Positions 25,141 through 34,404 of a stretch of DNA of 64,000 nucleotides are shown piece by piece. This DNA comes from Bacteroidia bacterium (GTDB taxonomy: Bacteria; Bacteroidota; Bacteroidia; J057), in contig JAUIKF010000010.1 of assembly GCA_030430575.1 (NCBI GenBank), positions 82,558-146,557 on the forward strand, written 5' to 3'. The notes under the pieces are model-generated. The model was not told the DNA's origin. It was given only the letters and a program-made list of their open reading frames with translations, and did no database searches. A program made the translations under genes and the position numbers. How positions within the stretch are numbered: position 1 is the first letter of the stretch; each line of letters begins with the position of its first letter.

Positions 25141-26268
25141 ATGAATCGCCTACTATATATCGTCCAAAAGGAATTCATTCAGATTCTCCGAAATCGGACC
25201 CTATTACCGCTCATGACGGTTGTTCCTATCGTGCAGATGATCGTGCTTTCCTTTGCGGCAGACAATGAGGTGAAGAATGTGAACATTGCCATCGTGAATC
25301 AAAATCACTCCATGTACGCCAGGCAGTTGATCGAGAAAATCAATGCAGCGGACCGATTTCGGCTGGTGGACTTGCCTCCGTCTGCCAAGCAGGCTGATGC
25401 GCTCATGCAAGATGGAAGTGCGGACATTATTTTGACCATTCCTAGCGCCTTTGAAACTGATTTTTATCGAAATAAATCCGCCAAGATACAGCTCCTCGTC
25501 AACGCCATCAACGGACAGCAAGCCACGGTTGGTGCCTCTTACCTAGCCGCGATCATCCAATCGTTCAACAACGAAATTCGCGCAGAGGCTGCACCTCAGT
25601 TTGTGGTCCAGCGCGTAAATCCCGTGCCACGGATCAACATCGAAAGCTCTTATTGGTACAATGAAGAATTGGACTATAAGCACTTCATGATCCCAGGGAT
25701 CATGGGCGAACTGGTGACCATTCTGGTGATGCTGCTGACGGCGATGAACATCGTGCGTGAGCGCGAGGTCGGCACGATCGAGCAGATCAATGTAACGCCC
25801 ATCAAGAAATGGCAATTTATCCTCGGCAAGATGATTCCGTTTCTGTTCATCGGATTAATGTTGCTGACTGTAGGTCTGACAGCAGGTAAGCTACTCTTTG
25901 ATGTGCCCATGCGCGGCAATCTCGCCGTTGTATTTGCCTACTGTGTCGTTGATATCTCCGCAGTCCTAGGGCTGGGACTCTTCATCTCCAATCTCTCAGA
26001 CACCCAACAGCAAGCGATGTTTACGACCTTCTTTTTTGTCATCATTTTTATCCTCATGAGTGGCCTCTTCACGCCCATCGAGAGCATGCCTCAATGGGCG
26101 CAATATCTCACGATCCCCAATCCCATCGCCCACTTTGTGAACGTCATGCGGTCAGTCTTGCTCAAAGGCTCCGGCTTCGCAGATGTCGCCTACAATTTTC
26201 AGGCGACGGCGATTATGGCGGTGGTGTTCAATGTAATGGCGGTGTGGAGCTATCGGAAGGTGAATTAA
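25141..26268 (+). CDS. ABC-2 type permease 2 (YbhR-like)
   Basis: A 375-residue membrane protein with the same plan: N-terminal helix near residues 20-38, periplasmic domain (~40-175), then five C-terminal helices. The motif NIVREREVGTIEQINVTPIK near residue 205 is the ABC-2 export signature. It starts 43 bp after permease 1 and closes the operon. The expected substrate range of such systems is cationic drugs, dyes or lipophilic compounds, but none can be named from sequence. A structured repeat element follows at 26313-26511. Confidence 0.9.
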   Translation: MNRLLYIVQKEFIQILRNRTLLPLMTVVPIVQMIVLSFAADNEVKNVNIAIVNQNHSMYARQLIEKINAADRFRLVDLPPSAKQADALMQDGSADIILTIPSAFETDFYRNKSAKIQLLVNAINGQQATVGASYLAAIIQSFNNEIRAEAAPQFVVQRVNPVPRINIESSYWYNEELDYKHFMIPGIMGELVTILVMLLTAMNIVREREVGTIEQINVTPIKKWQFILGKMIPFLFIGLMLLTVGLTAGKLLFDVPMRGNLAVVFAYCVVDISAVLGLGLFISNLSDTQQQAMFTTFFFVIIFILMSGLFTPIESMPQWAQYLTIPNPIAHFVNVMRSVLLKGSGFADVAYNFQATAIMAVVFNVMAVWSYRKVN

Positions 26269-26312
26269 TAATGGTTAATTGTTAAGGGTAAATGGTTAAA
26301 AGTAAATAAATT

Positions 26313-26511
26313 TGGTTCTCTGACAATTTTAGTGGAGCGTCCACTTTGGGCTTTCACATCTCCTGAACCCCGCAGGCCCCGTCCTCTTCAAAGAGGACTT
26401 CGCACAGGTCTTATTTTGCGCGAAAACCCCTTTGAAGGGGTGGGACCTCGTGCGATCGGGGATGTGTTTGCCAGAAGCGATAAGCTTACCACGGAATTTG
26501 TCAGAGAACCA
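26313..26511. repeat. Structured element A (terminal inverted repeats plus multi-hairpin core)
   Basis: The ends TGGTTCTCTGACAA (26313-26326) and TTGTCAGAGAACCA (26498-26511) are perfect inverted repeats, extended imperfectly to GTGG/CCAC. Inside, CACATCTCC (26355-26363) pairs with GGGGATGTG (26458-26466), GTCCTC pairs with GAGGAC (26381-26398), CGCA (26371-26374) with TGCG (26451-26454), and ACCCCTT with AAGGGGT (26426-26441). The core is related to element B at 44411-44621, while the ends are not. No protein-coding role is likely. Confidence 0.75.
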
Positions 26512-26561
26512 TAAATTTCTCCCCTTGAGTTTGCGCTTGAACTTTCTCCCTCCCCATTCTA

Positions 26562-27788
26562 TCATTTCCCCCTCACCAGCCGCCACACGGCCCAGCTTCC
26601 CAGCCCCAGCAACACCAGCGAAAGCAGGTGCATAAGCCACCACACAGTTGAAGGCCCACCCAGTCGCTCCGCCGCATGCGCCTCCGTCGAATTGCTCCAG
26701 GCGATGAAGGCATCTGCCATCGCCAAGGCCCCAAAAAGGTAGGCCTTTTTGCCCTCGGTGGTCCTGCCGACTCCAAAGCTCTCAATGCTATTGCGGAGGC
26801 CAATGGCGGTTTGCTGCTCGCCGTACAGCGTCATCGTGCGCTGACCGACGATGGAAGCCGCGCCGCCGATGCCCCATATCACTGGCCCAGAGTCGATGTC
26901 TTGCTCGCCTTGATAGCCGCGCGGATATTCGCGGATGCCTGGGAGGCCTAGTCGACGGTTCAGAAATACTTCCTTATACCGCTCAAAATGAGGTTTGGCG
27001 TAAGTGGAATCTATTTCATAAAGGAAATTGAGGATCAGGCTTTGGGAAGAACCTCTGGCAGGTTCAAGGGCGGCTCCCGTGATAGGGTCACTGGCATGAG
27101 GAATTAGCCCCAGCGTATCGGTTAGAGCAGCTATTTGGGTTAGCCAAGATTGAATATCAGCCTGATAGGTATTCGGAAATAGTTCTTCATGGATCGCTAC
27201 GGAAGCCATGCCCACGGTCATATCTGCAGGCCAGGACATATCGGCATAGGATTCCAAAAAGGGGCTTTTTGAGGCGCGGAGAGCTGCTACGATCTCCGCA
27301 CAATTATCGCGGAAGCGCTGGACTTCGACGGAGTCGCAGGCCTGTACCCCGAGGGCTTTGATTTTGCGACCTAAGACGTAATTGCTCCAGCCGCGGTAGA
27401 AGATGCCGTAGGATGGCGCTATGAATTCGTGAAAGGGGCGCTTGGCCTGTGGAGAAGCCAGTTCCGCTAGTACCCAGTTGATCTCTATATTTGCTTCGTA
27501 AAACAATGCCTCGTCGGCAGAAAGCCATTCCGCTACCTCAATCCACGTCAGGCCATACAAGGACGTGAGGAAGACATAGCCTTCGGGGTAGAGTCGCTGC
27601 ATGTCATCCGCTGCGCCGTTGTGGAGTTCTTCCTTCAAGTGCTCCAGTTGGTGGAGGAGGTTTTGATTGTGATGAAGGGAATTGTAGGAGGGTTGATAAT
27701 AGAGGCGAATATTGAAGAGAAGGATGCCAAGGAGGAGGAGGCAAAGGAGCAGCGCTGTGGTATAGCGGGGAATGATGCGGAATAGCAT
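26562..27788 (-). CDS. Membrane protein with helical-barrel-like domain, unknown function
   Basis: A 408-residue protein with an N-terminal membrane helix (TTALLLCLLLLGILLFNI) and a C-terminal one (LLSLVLLGLGSWAVWRLV). Between them is a ~320-residue domain with recurring helix-turn segments, for example FIAPSYGIFYRGWSNYVLG and YADMSWPADMTVGMASV, and a long GP-VIWGIGGAASIVG helix. The pattern recalls alpha/alpha six-hairpin barrels as in glycosidase-like membrane proteins; this is tentative. Gene context gives no hint: it is divergent from the repeat-rich spacer before it and monocistronic. Confidence 0.6.
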   Translation of the reverse strand: MLFRIIPRYTTALLLCLLLLGILLFNIRLYYQPSYNSLHHNQNLLHQLEHLKEELHNGAADDMQRLYPEGYVFLTSLYGLTWIEVAEWLSADEALFYEANIEINWVLAELASPQAKRPFHEFIAPSYGIFYRGWSNYVLGRKIKALGVQACDSVEVQRFRDNCAEIVAALRASKSPFLESYADMSWPADMTVGMASVAIHEELFPNTYQADIQSWLTQIAALTDTLGLIPHASDPITGAALEPARGSSQSLILNFLYEIDSTYAKPHFERYKEVFLNRRLGLPGIREYPRGYQGEQDIDSGPVIWGIGGAASIVGQRTMTLYGEQQTAIGLRNSIESFGVGRTTEGKKAYLFGALAMADAFIAWSNSTEAHAAERLGGPSTVWWLMHLLSLVLLGLGSWAVWRLVRGK

Positions 27789-27789
27789 A

Positions 27790-27918
27790 GTTATACTTTA
27801 AGCCGTTTTGAATAAACCATATAAGGCATATAAGAACATAGAAGAAAACCACCTTTTGGGGCCTTATATGCCCTTAAATGTCTTATATGGTTCAAAATAT
27901 GGTCCAAAGTGTAAACAA
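27790..27918. repeat. ATATAAGG-family palindrome, most complete copy
   Basis: Outer arms TTATACTTTAAGCC (27791-27804) and GGTCCAAAGTGTAAA (27901-27915) surround inner arms ACCATATAAGGCATATAAG (27817-27835) and CTTAAATGTCTTATATGGTT (27873-27892). Confidence 0.7.
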
Positions 27919-27990
27919 GAAAGCTATCTGGACTAAGGTATATTAATGGGTTGGGTTGTTCTAATAACTGCTTGATCAATTTGTATAACA

Positions 27991-29469
27991 TCAATCAAAC
28001 GTAATCTTCTCACTCAGGTAGGTGGGCATTGCTGCTACGGCCTTTTTGAGTTGCTCGATATTGGCTTGTTGTTCGTTTTCATCAGCTATATGATGATTGT
28101 AATTTAGAAATAAAAAATAAATCAGCACCCGATTATAGTCATCCAAAGTCTCATCAGCTATCATCGCCAGCATTTTGTTTTCCACTTCGTCGGCATATTT
28201 AGTTTCTGCCAATGCACGACCTAGCCTGCCGATACTCCCAAAATAATGGTTTTGGCTGGGATTGTCGATTCGCAGACTGATCCCCAACAATAAGTCCGTC
28301 ACATTGATGTCTAATTCTTCTAGTTCTCGGATATACGTTTTCCTGCCAGCCCAGGCATAACTCCCATCACTTACGCGCTCAAACCGGTCATTCATGATGT
28401 CGAGGTGCGCCCGTAAGAATACTTCCCAATTGACCGCTTCAGCGGACAAGATGGCAATGTTTTGGGCGTGAATCCGCGGGCTATCGTCCATGCTGCAGCC
28501 GCCCACCACAATGCGCCCACGCTTGAGTTCCAGCGCTATATTTTTGTCATAATACCGCGATATGTAGGCTTCGAGGTCATCACTTGATCCCCCCTCTTTC
28601 AGCGCTTCTTCTGCTGCATTTTTTAATAACGCTTGAAACGTAGGTTTTCCAGCCAATTCCTGATCTATTCGCTCAAATTTCAAAGAATCCCAAATCGTAT
28701 ACCGTCGCCAATACGTCTCTCCATCTTCCTCTCCACGTTCCGGAAAATCGGTCTTCTCATGGATATACCTTCCTAACATACCAATGGCAGAGGGCGTTGA
28801 ATCCGCTGGTTCATTCTCATATCGCCAGCCTGTGCGTTCAGCATCTTCCTTGAATACCTGGCTGGTAGTATCGATCATACAATCAGTATATAAAACCATC
28901 CTCGCATAGTTGTCAGCTAAGGGATCCCTGTGAAATTCGGTGGTGAAAAAATAGGCCCTGATAGACTCGTCCCGGTAGTCTGTTTTTTCGGAATAGTCAA
29001 TAAGCCATTCTCCCTTTACTTCCTGCTCATACCTTCCAGGCTGATCCGTAAAACTAATGCTGTGCCCATATCCATCTCCTAATCCCAGGTTCTTGAATTT
29101 TACAATTTCCTCATCGTCATAAGTGAGGTAGGTAAATTTGATAACCAGCAAATCCTTCTCAAGGTCACTGTTCGGATACTTTTTGACAAAATCCGCAAAC
29201 GACATATTTGCCTCCATATCGGCTTTGGCTTGTTTGATGTCCCCTGTGTCTAGTTTTACATAATGTGCTTGCGCCTGCGGAATGGTGTAATAAGTCTTGA
29301 ATAAATCACAGGATTTATATTTCAAGTTCAGAGAATCCACGATGAACTCAAGCTGTTGCATCGTGGTGTCATGGTACATGAGGCCGTTGTCATGTTGGCG
29401 GAACTCTCCCTGCGCAAAGGCAAAAATGATGGAACATAGCGTGGTGAGAAAAAGGGCTACTTTTTTCAT
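27991..29469 (-). CDS. Secreted hypothetical protein
   Basis: A 492-residue protein with signal peptide MKKVALFLTTLCSIIFAFA. No T9SS domain or membrane segment is present, so it is probably periplasmic. It is charged and predicted mixed alpha/beta, with tandem helical segments in the last 150 residues (RFERVSDGSYAWAGRKTYIR, VTDLLLGISLRIDNP). I do not recognise the family. It is followed on the same strand by nothing close and preceded by a T9SS kelch-like gene 81 bp away, with which it may share a transcript. Confidence 0.65.
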   Translation of the reverse strand: MKKVALFLTTLCSIIFAFAQGEFRQHDNGLMYHDTTMQQLEFIVDSLNLKYKSCDLFKTYYTIPQAQAHYVKLDTGDIKQAKADMEANMSFADFVKKYPNSDLEKDLLVIKFTYLTYDDEEIVKFKNLGLGDGYGHSISFTDQPGRYEQEVKGEWLIDYSEKTDYRDESIRAYFFTTEFHRDPLADNYARMVLYTDCMIDTTSQVFKEDAERTGWRYENEPADSTPSAIGMLGRYIHEKTDFPERGEEDGETYWRRYTIWDSLKFERIDQELAGKPTFQALLKNAAEEALKEGGSSDDLEAYISRYYDKNIALELKRGRIVVGGCSMDDSPRIHAQNIAILSAEAVNWEVFLRAHLDIMNDRFERVSDGSYAWAGRKTYIRELEELDINVTDLLLGISLRIDNPSQNHYFGSIGRLGRALAETKYADEVENKMLAMIADETLDDYNRVLIYFLFLNYNHHIADENEQQANIEQLKKAVAAMPTYLSEKITFD

Positions 29470-29549
29470 AATTTCACAGATATTAACGGGTAAGGCTATA
29501 CAAGATAATCATTAGGATGCAGATTTTCCCTCACTACTGCATGGAGTGT

Positions 29550-31154
29550 CTACTTTTTGATAAACTTCTTTGAGGTGAAAAATTTGTAATCAGCAATCAG
29601 GGTAATGGACAAAAGCTGTGGCGGCACGGTCGGATCCAGCAAAATGGTTTGATGCTGATCTCCGGCTGATAGGGGAGGGAATTCCCCTTGGGCGAGGATC
29701 TCTCTGTTTTCATTGGAGATGAAATAGGTGACCTTCATGGGGCTGGCCAATTGATAGGCCAGGTGAATCTCATATTCCGCGGGGTTAGGGTACAGCTTGA
29801 AGTCAAAGGTATGTAAGCCTCTGATCTCACTCAATCCCATAGTGGGGCTATGGACCAGTTGCACCGCATAGATCGTAGGATCTGCACGCGTCTGGTTTGT
29901 CTGATTGACGCTAAAGGGATTGAGAGAAGGGCTCATAATGCCGCCAAGAATATGGCCGATTGTCACGGTATCTTGTGGCAATTTGTTGAGCATGAGAATC
30001 TCTTCCTCAAACGCTAATTGTGGGTTGAGAATGAATTCCGCACTTGCCCCCGCCAAGGCGGGCATTTCCGTAGGCAACTGATATTCATGCAAGGAGCTAT
30101 CCGCCAATCTTGTCAGCAGGCTGATCGTCTTGACAAAAGGGACTTTGTCATCTTTGGTCAGGACGCCATTTTGCGAATAATACTGGCTCATACCGCCAAA
30201 AAAGAGGGAATGCATGCGATTGTTGAGACTATCGTACATCGCTACTTTGGCACTGTGATAATTGCTGAAATATTGGTTAAATGTTGTGATAGGCGTATAG
30301 CCATTTGGCGTGATGTCCACTGGGTACAAAAAGGGCAAGTCTACATTCATCTGAAATACCCCTGACGAAATGGTGTAGCCTCGGGTCCCATCTGGGAATA
30401 TTTGCGGCAGCAAATTATAGTCTCTTCTCCTCAAATGGACAGGGTCCGAGATGGTCGTGTAATCGGAAAAGCTCAACTGAGAACCGCTGTTGTCAATGGT
30501 GAATGTTCGGATCGCATTGGTATACGTTTGGGTATATGTGGGATGCCCCATGGGGTTATACCTCCCCTCAAATTTTTGCCCGCCTACCAAATAAAACGTG
30601 TCTCCTATTTTCCCCAACTGTCCACCCGTCACTGCAAAAGCCGTATCCGTTATCTGCTTAAAAAAGGGCTGGATAGCCGATCCTTGGATGATGGCATCAA
30701 TCAGGGCTGGCACCTGGACGGTCGTCAGGTTGGGGAAGGTGACATGGTCATTGGCGGTAGCAGAAAACGCATAACCGCCGATGATGTAGAGGGTGTCTTC
30801 CGCTTGGAGGAAATTCATATTGGTGGCCTGCAAATGCTCGGCTATCGCCGTCGGCAAGGTATTCAGGGAAGCCGTCCAGAACGCCTGGGCCGTCACATCT
30901 ATGACATAGAGGTCGGTATTGCTTTGGGATGCGGGAAAGGCATTGAAGGGCTGGCGGGCGTGTAGACCGTCTTTTCGCCCGCCGATCACCAACCATTTGC
31001 CATTGTGCTGACCAAAGGCATAAGAATGCAATCCTGGCAGGTTGGGCACTTGTATGGGGGTAAGGGCCACTTGGTAATCAAAGGTTTCTTGGCCGATACT
31101 GATGTTGCTAAGCAAAAGCAAGAGGATAAATAAGTAGCTATTGATGGTTTTCAT
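29550..31154 (-). CDS. Secreted T9SS protein with kelch-like propeller
   Basis: A 534-residue protein with signal peptide (MKTINSYLFILLLLLSNISI). Repeats of the kelch type are visible: HNGKWLVIGGRKDGLH near residue 50, DTLYIIGGYAF near 118, and DTFYLVGGQKFEG near 187, consistent with a beta-propeller. The C-terminal ~80 residues contain FKLYPNPAEYEIHLAY and a final SKKFIKK, a T9SS sorting domain. It is therefore surface or extracellular. Kelch propellers usually bind proteins or sugars; the target is unknown. Confidence 0.8.
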   Translation of the reverse strand: MKTINSYLFILLLLLSNISIGQETFDYQVALTPIQVPNLPGLHSYAFGQHNGKWLVIGGRKDGLHARQPFNAFPASQSNTDLYVIDVTAQAFWTASLNTLPTAIAEHLQATNMNFLQAEDTLYIIGGYAFSATANDHVTFPNLTTVQVPALIDAIIQGSAIQPFFKQITDTAFAVTGGQLGKIGDTFYLVGGQKFEGRYNPMGHPTYTQTYTNAIRTFTIDNSGSQLSFSDYTTISDPVHLRRRDYNLLPQIFPDGTRGYTISSGVFQMNVDLPFLYPVDITPNGYTPITTFNQYFSNYHSAKVAMYDSLNNRMHSLFFGGMSQYYSQNGVLTKDDKVPFVKTISLLTRLADSSLHEYQLPTEMPALAGASAEFILNPQLAFEEEILMLNKLPQDTVTIGHILGGIMSPSLNPFSVNQTNQTRADPTIYAVQLVHSPTMGLSEIRGLHTFDFKLYPNPAEYEIHLAYQLASPMKVTYFISNENREILAQGEFPPLSAGDQHQTILLDPTVPPQLLSITLIADYKFFTSKKFIKK

Positions 31155-31238
31155 AGGAGGGTTGATTTTAGGTAAATGTCTATCCTAAAACCCAACCTAC
31201 CGATGAGATACCACATCGAAAAAGATGATTTATCGCAC

Positions 31239-32429
31239 TTACACCAACGGCAATCGCTTAAACTTCTGCCCCAGCACTTCCTGATCATCTGCGCCTAGCC
31301 ATTCCTTGAGGATAGTCGCATAGACTTGCCGAAAGTCCAACTGAAAGGCGAGGTCCCCTTTGTCCAACTGACTCAGATTGGGGAAGGGATTGTAGATGCC
31401 TGGCGTCTTCAGTTTTCCCCCAATCAACAGCATATTGTTAGCTTTTCCATGGTCCGTTCCACGTCCTGCATTTTGCGCTACCCTTCTCCCAAACTCTGAG
31501 AATGTCACAATCAAGGTATCGTCCAATTGCCCATTCATTTTCAAATCTTCAACCAGGGCAGCCACGCCTTTTGCATAATTTCCCAGCAGCCGGTCGTGCT
31601 GCCCCCGCTGATTGACATGGGTGTCAAAGCCTGACAAAGACGTGTAAAATACCTGCGTATCTACGCCCGAACAGATCAGTTCTGCGATGAGCTTGAGCTG
31701 TTTGCCAAAAGGCGTATTCGGATAGGTCACCTTGGAACGGTAGACATTGGATTTTTCATAAATATAAGCGGTAGAGTTCACCGTCTCGGTCAATGTCTTG
31801 TACATATAATCGAGGTCAGAAACGGGTGTTTGGGCAGCCGGTCCTGCTTGGGAAAGGACCTGGAGATAAGGGTCCTGGGTCGCACGATACAGTTGGCGAG
31901 GGTCTCGGACACCAAGTCCTTTGCTTTCAGCGCCTTTGACAGCGAGGCTGAGGGTATCGGAAATCTCCACGACCTGGTGAGGAGAGGCACAGCCCCTGCA
32001 GCTATGGTCCAAATAGCGCCCCAGCCATCCCGTATTCCAATACGCATTCGAGTCACTGCCCGAATGCCAGATGTCCATGGACCGGAAGTGCGAGCGGTTG
32101 GGATTGGGGTATCCCACATGGTTGAGAAGGGTCGCTTCCCCACGCTCAAAGAGCTTCATCAGGGGCTTCAGAGCTGGATTCAGGCCTTGGTGGTCATCAA
32201 GGACCAAAGCCTCCTGAAGGGCCAATTGTGGCCGCAATTTGTAGTAATGGTCATTTCGATAAGGGATAAAGGTATTTAGTCCATCATTCCCACCCGACTG
32301 CTGGATGATGATGAGCTTTTTGCCATCGGATTGAAAGGTATTATGTCCCAACCCTTGGAGGAAATTGGGCATGAGGAGGGCGCCGGAGGCGAGGGAGGAT
32401 AGTTTGATGAAGTCTCTTCTATTGGTCAT
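31239..32429 (-). CDS. DUF1501 family protein (Tat-exported)
   Basis: A 396-residue protein that opens with a twin-arginine motif NRRDFIKLSSLASGALL, so it is probably exported folded through Tat. The DUF1501 pattern is clear: LIIIQQSGGNDGLNTFIPY, NPALKPLMKLFERGEATLL, HFRSMDIWHSGSD, and the late VTFSEFGRRVAQNAGRGTDH motif. These proteins belong to the alkaline-phosphatase/sulfatase fold group, but their reaction is not established. It follows a DUF1800 gene on the same strand, the usual partner. The two are 355 bp apart because a nested repeat sits between them. Confidence 0.9.
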   Translation of the reverse strand: MTNRRDFIKLSSLASGALLMPNFLQGLGHNTFQSDGKKLIIIQQSGGNDGLNTFIPYRNDHYYKLRPQLALQEALVLDDHQGLNPALKPLMKLFERGEATLLNHVGYPNPNRSHFRSMDIWHSGSDSNAYWNTGWLGRYLDHSCRGCASPHQVVEISDTLSLAVKGAESKGLGVRDPRQLYRATQDPYLQVLSQAGPAAQTPVSDLDYMYKTLTETVNSTAYIYEKSNVYRSKVTYPNTPFGKQLKLIAELICSGVDTQVFYTSLSGFDTHVNQRGQHDRLLGNYAKGVAALVEDLKMNGQLDDTLIVTFSEFGRRVAQNAGRGTDHGKANNMLLIGGKLKTPGIYNPFPNLSQLDKGDLAFQLDFRQVYATILKEWLGADDQEVLGQKFKRLPLV

Positions 32430-32480
32430 TTTATATTAGGCTAGCTGATGCTTTAATTCTTTGAATAAATATCTTCGGAG

Positions 32481-32775
32481 AAGTAAAAATAAGTAACAAG
32501 AAACAAGGAATTTTAAAGGAAAGAATTTCTTGAACAGCCTTTTTACTTAGTACATTGTAAATTAAGTTTCTAGCATAACAGCTCTGCTGTCATTTCGACG
32601 AGTCTTCGAGGAGAAATCTAACAGTGTGGTCTAGAAGCCTGGAAATAACCACTCAAAAGGGACTGTTAGATTTCTCCCGTTGGTCGAAATGACAACTGTG
32701 TTGTAGGGAAAGGGCCAAAAACTTCTGTTACACTGTACTTAGTACTTCCTTGTTCCTTATTTTTACTTTAAGTGT
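32481..32775. repeat. Nested palindromes between DUF1800 and DUF1501 genes
   Basis: Outer layer: AAGTAAAAATAAGTAACAAG (32481-32500) and ACAAGGAA with TTCCTTGTTCC..TTATTTTTACTT (to 32769). Middle layer: TTAGTACATTGTAA (32547-32560) with TTACACTGTACTTAGTAC. Inner layer: GTCATTTCGACGAGTCTTCG (32589-32608) and GGAGAAATCTAACAGT with ACTGTTAGATTTCTCC and GTCGAAATGAC (32662-32693). No gene is seen in 32430-32784. Confidence 0.75.
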
Positions 32776-32784
32776 AATTCTCCC

Positions 32785-34191
32785 TCAACACATTTGGTAC
32801 TCAGGCGTACACAGCAAGCGCATCACCAGGCTCTTTACCTGCGTCTCTCTGCTTTCACCCTGAAGGTGAGCCTGGAGGGTTTTGGGAGTTATGTATTGCG
32901 GCGCAGCTTGTAACAAATATGCGCCCATCCGCTCAGCAATTTCGGGAAGGGTCATGCCTTTCACATATTTCAGCGTAGGCCCCCAGTTGATCTCTGCCTG
33001 TAGTTTTCGGTTCATTCTGGTCTTGACCGCCGTATCAAATTCCTCATTGCCAGCAAAGGCGGATTTGGGCTCCATATGGAGCTGATAGTCAGCCAGGATG
33101 ATGGCTTGGGGAATTTTGAGGCGGGCCATGATCGAGCTGCTATCGATCCAGCCACGGCCTTCCGTCCAGCCCGCCACATTGGGCGGGTCAAAGAGGCGCT
33201 GCCCGAGGAGTTTTTGTAAATAGAGCAGCGACTCGTCCGCTGCAAACTGGACGCCCAGCGTGCGCATCAGTCCCACAATCAACTCAATCGGCGATTTGAT
33301 CCGACTGCCCATGGCCGCTTCTGTGTAGAAGTGATCACTCGTCAAAATGGTCTCCACAAGGTCCGCAATGTCATAATCGGATTGATAAAAGCGCGCTGCC
33401 CATTGTTCCACCATTCCCTCATCGACAGTAGGTCCTACCAAAAAGCGATAGAGCTTTTCCGTCAGGTAGCGAGCGGTCTGTTGTTGGGATAAAATAATCC
33501 GCAAGATGTCGTCTCCCTCCCAATTCCCTGTCTCCCCCAGAAAGGTCTTCTTCCCAAAGTCATGCTGCTTTTTTCGAAAACTGAATTTCCCCTCCTTATC
33601 AAATCCCCAACCCGTAAACGCCCTTGCAGCTTCTTGAATGTCTTTTTCGGTATAATGCCCTCTTCCCATGGAGAAAAGTTCCAGGACTTCCCGCGCAAAA
33701 TTCTCGTTGGGATGGGCTTTGCGGTTCTGTTGGTTGTTGAGAAATGCCAGCATAGCCGGGTCCTTGGAGATGGCTGTGAGTAGGTTTCCAAACTTGCCGA
33801 GAGCATGTTCTCGCAGGACATTATTTTGATTCAGGACAAAGTTGGCCCGCTTGCTCCTACAGGCAAAGTGATCGTGCCAGAAGAAAGTCATCTTCTCGCG
33901 CAGGACTGCCGAGGTAGTCGCCATCTGGTGGACCCACGCGATGTTGAGTTCTTTGATATTCGCCTTCTGCTGACGCTTCAAGGCTTTCTTCTCTTCCTTG
34001 CTCAGGCCACGCCGAGATGTGGGGAGATCGGTACTGCCTGGAGAGGCTAGAAGCGGTCGATACGTTTGAGCTTGCTGGATGAGTTGACGAGCCAAATCTT
34101 TGGGAGATTGATCCTGGAGCTTGAGCAGTTCGGGCAAGGAAATGCCAAATCCCGCGCGCCAGTAGAGATGCTGAATGGGTTTGTGGTTCAT
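32785..34191 (-). CDS. DUF1800 family protein
   Basis: A 468-residue protein without an obvious signal peptide. DUF1800 signatures are present: LYWRAGFGISLPEL at residues 9-22, MTFFWHDHFACRSKR near 108, NENFAREVLELFSMGRGHY near 163, EAARAFTGWG near 190, and a C-terminal LGQRLFDPPNVAGWTEGRGW segment. DUF1800 and DUF1501 genes are commonly paired, apparently as a functional unit linked to surface or polysaccharide metabolism, though the chemistry is unknown. The gene is divergent from the OmpA-like gene at 34405. Confidence 0.9.
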   Translation of the reverse strand: MNHKPIQHLYWRAGFGISLPELLKLQDQSPKDLARQLIQQAQTYRPLLASPGSTDLPTSRRGLSKEEKKALKRQQKANIKELNIAWVHQMATTSAVLREKMTFFWHDHFACRSKRANFVLNQNNVLREHALGKFGNLLTAISKDPAMLAFLNNQQNRKAHPNENFAREVLELFSMGRGHYTEKDIQEAARAFTGWGFDKEGKFSFRKKQHDFGKKTFLGETGNWEGDDILRIILSQQQTARYLTEKLYRFLVGPTVDEGMVEQWAARFYQSDYDIADLVETILTSDHFYTEAAMGSRIKSPIELIVGLMRTLGVQFAADESLLYLQKLLGQRLFDPPNVAGWTEGRGWIDSSSIMARLKIPQAIILADYQLHMEPKSAFAGNEEFDTAVKTRMNRKLQAEINWGPTLKYVKGMTLPEIAERMGAYLLQAAPQYITPKTLQAHLQGESRETQVKSLVMRLLCTPEYQMC

Positions 34192-34204
34192 AGATTGGGG
34201 GAAA

Positions 34205-34262
34205 GAAGAAAGAGAAGTTCAAACTCAAATTCAAGCTCAAGTTCAAATTCAAGAAGAAGCAA
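34205..34262. repeat. TTCAAR hexamer tract
   Basis: Repeats of the words TTCAAA, CTCAAA, TTCAAG, CTCAAG with period 6 run between the two divergent genes. Related tracts occur at 37995-38035 and, as an inverted pair, at 60968-61052. Confidence 0.7.
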
Positions 34263-34347
34263 TGAGATTGAGCTTGCCTTTGACTCCAAAGGTTGCAGAA
34301 AGTTTAATGGTAAAAATAATTGCCCTGTTTCCCATTGGGATTATTCC

Positions 34348-34355
34348 TATATTTG
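34348..34355 (+). promoter_or_regulatory. Candidate -7 element before the first OmpA-like gene
   Basis: TATATTTG fits TAnnTTTG and lies 49 bp before the ATG at 34405. A TTG at 34320-34322 is 25 bp upstream, slightly more than the usual spacing. Confidence 0.4.
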
Positions 34356-34404
34356 TACTACTACACTCGTGTTTCTTCATTTTTTACCCCCTAATTCTCC
34401 CGCT

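Noticed and set aside
30402..30965. 187-codon frame opposite the kelch-like T9SS gene
   Set aside because: Shadow frame of the T9SS gene. The translated protein shows no domain pattern and its boundaries do not fit the gene spacing.
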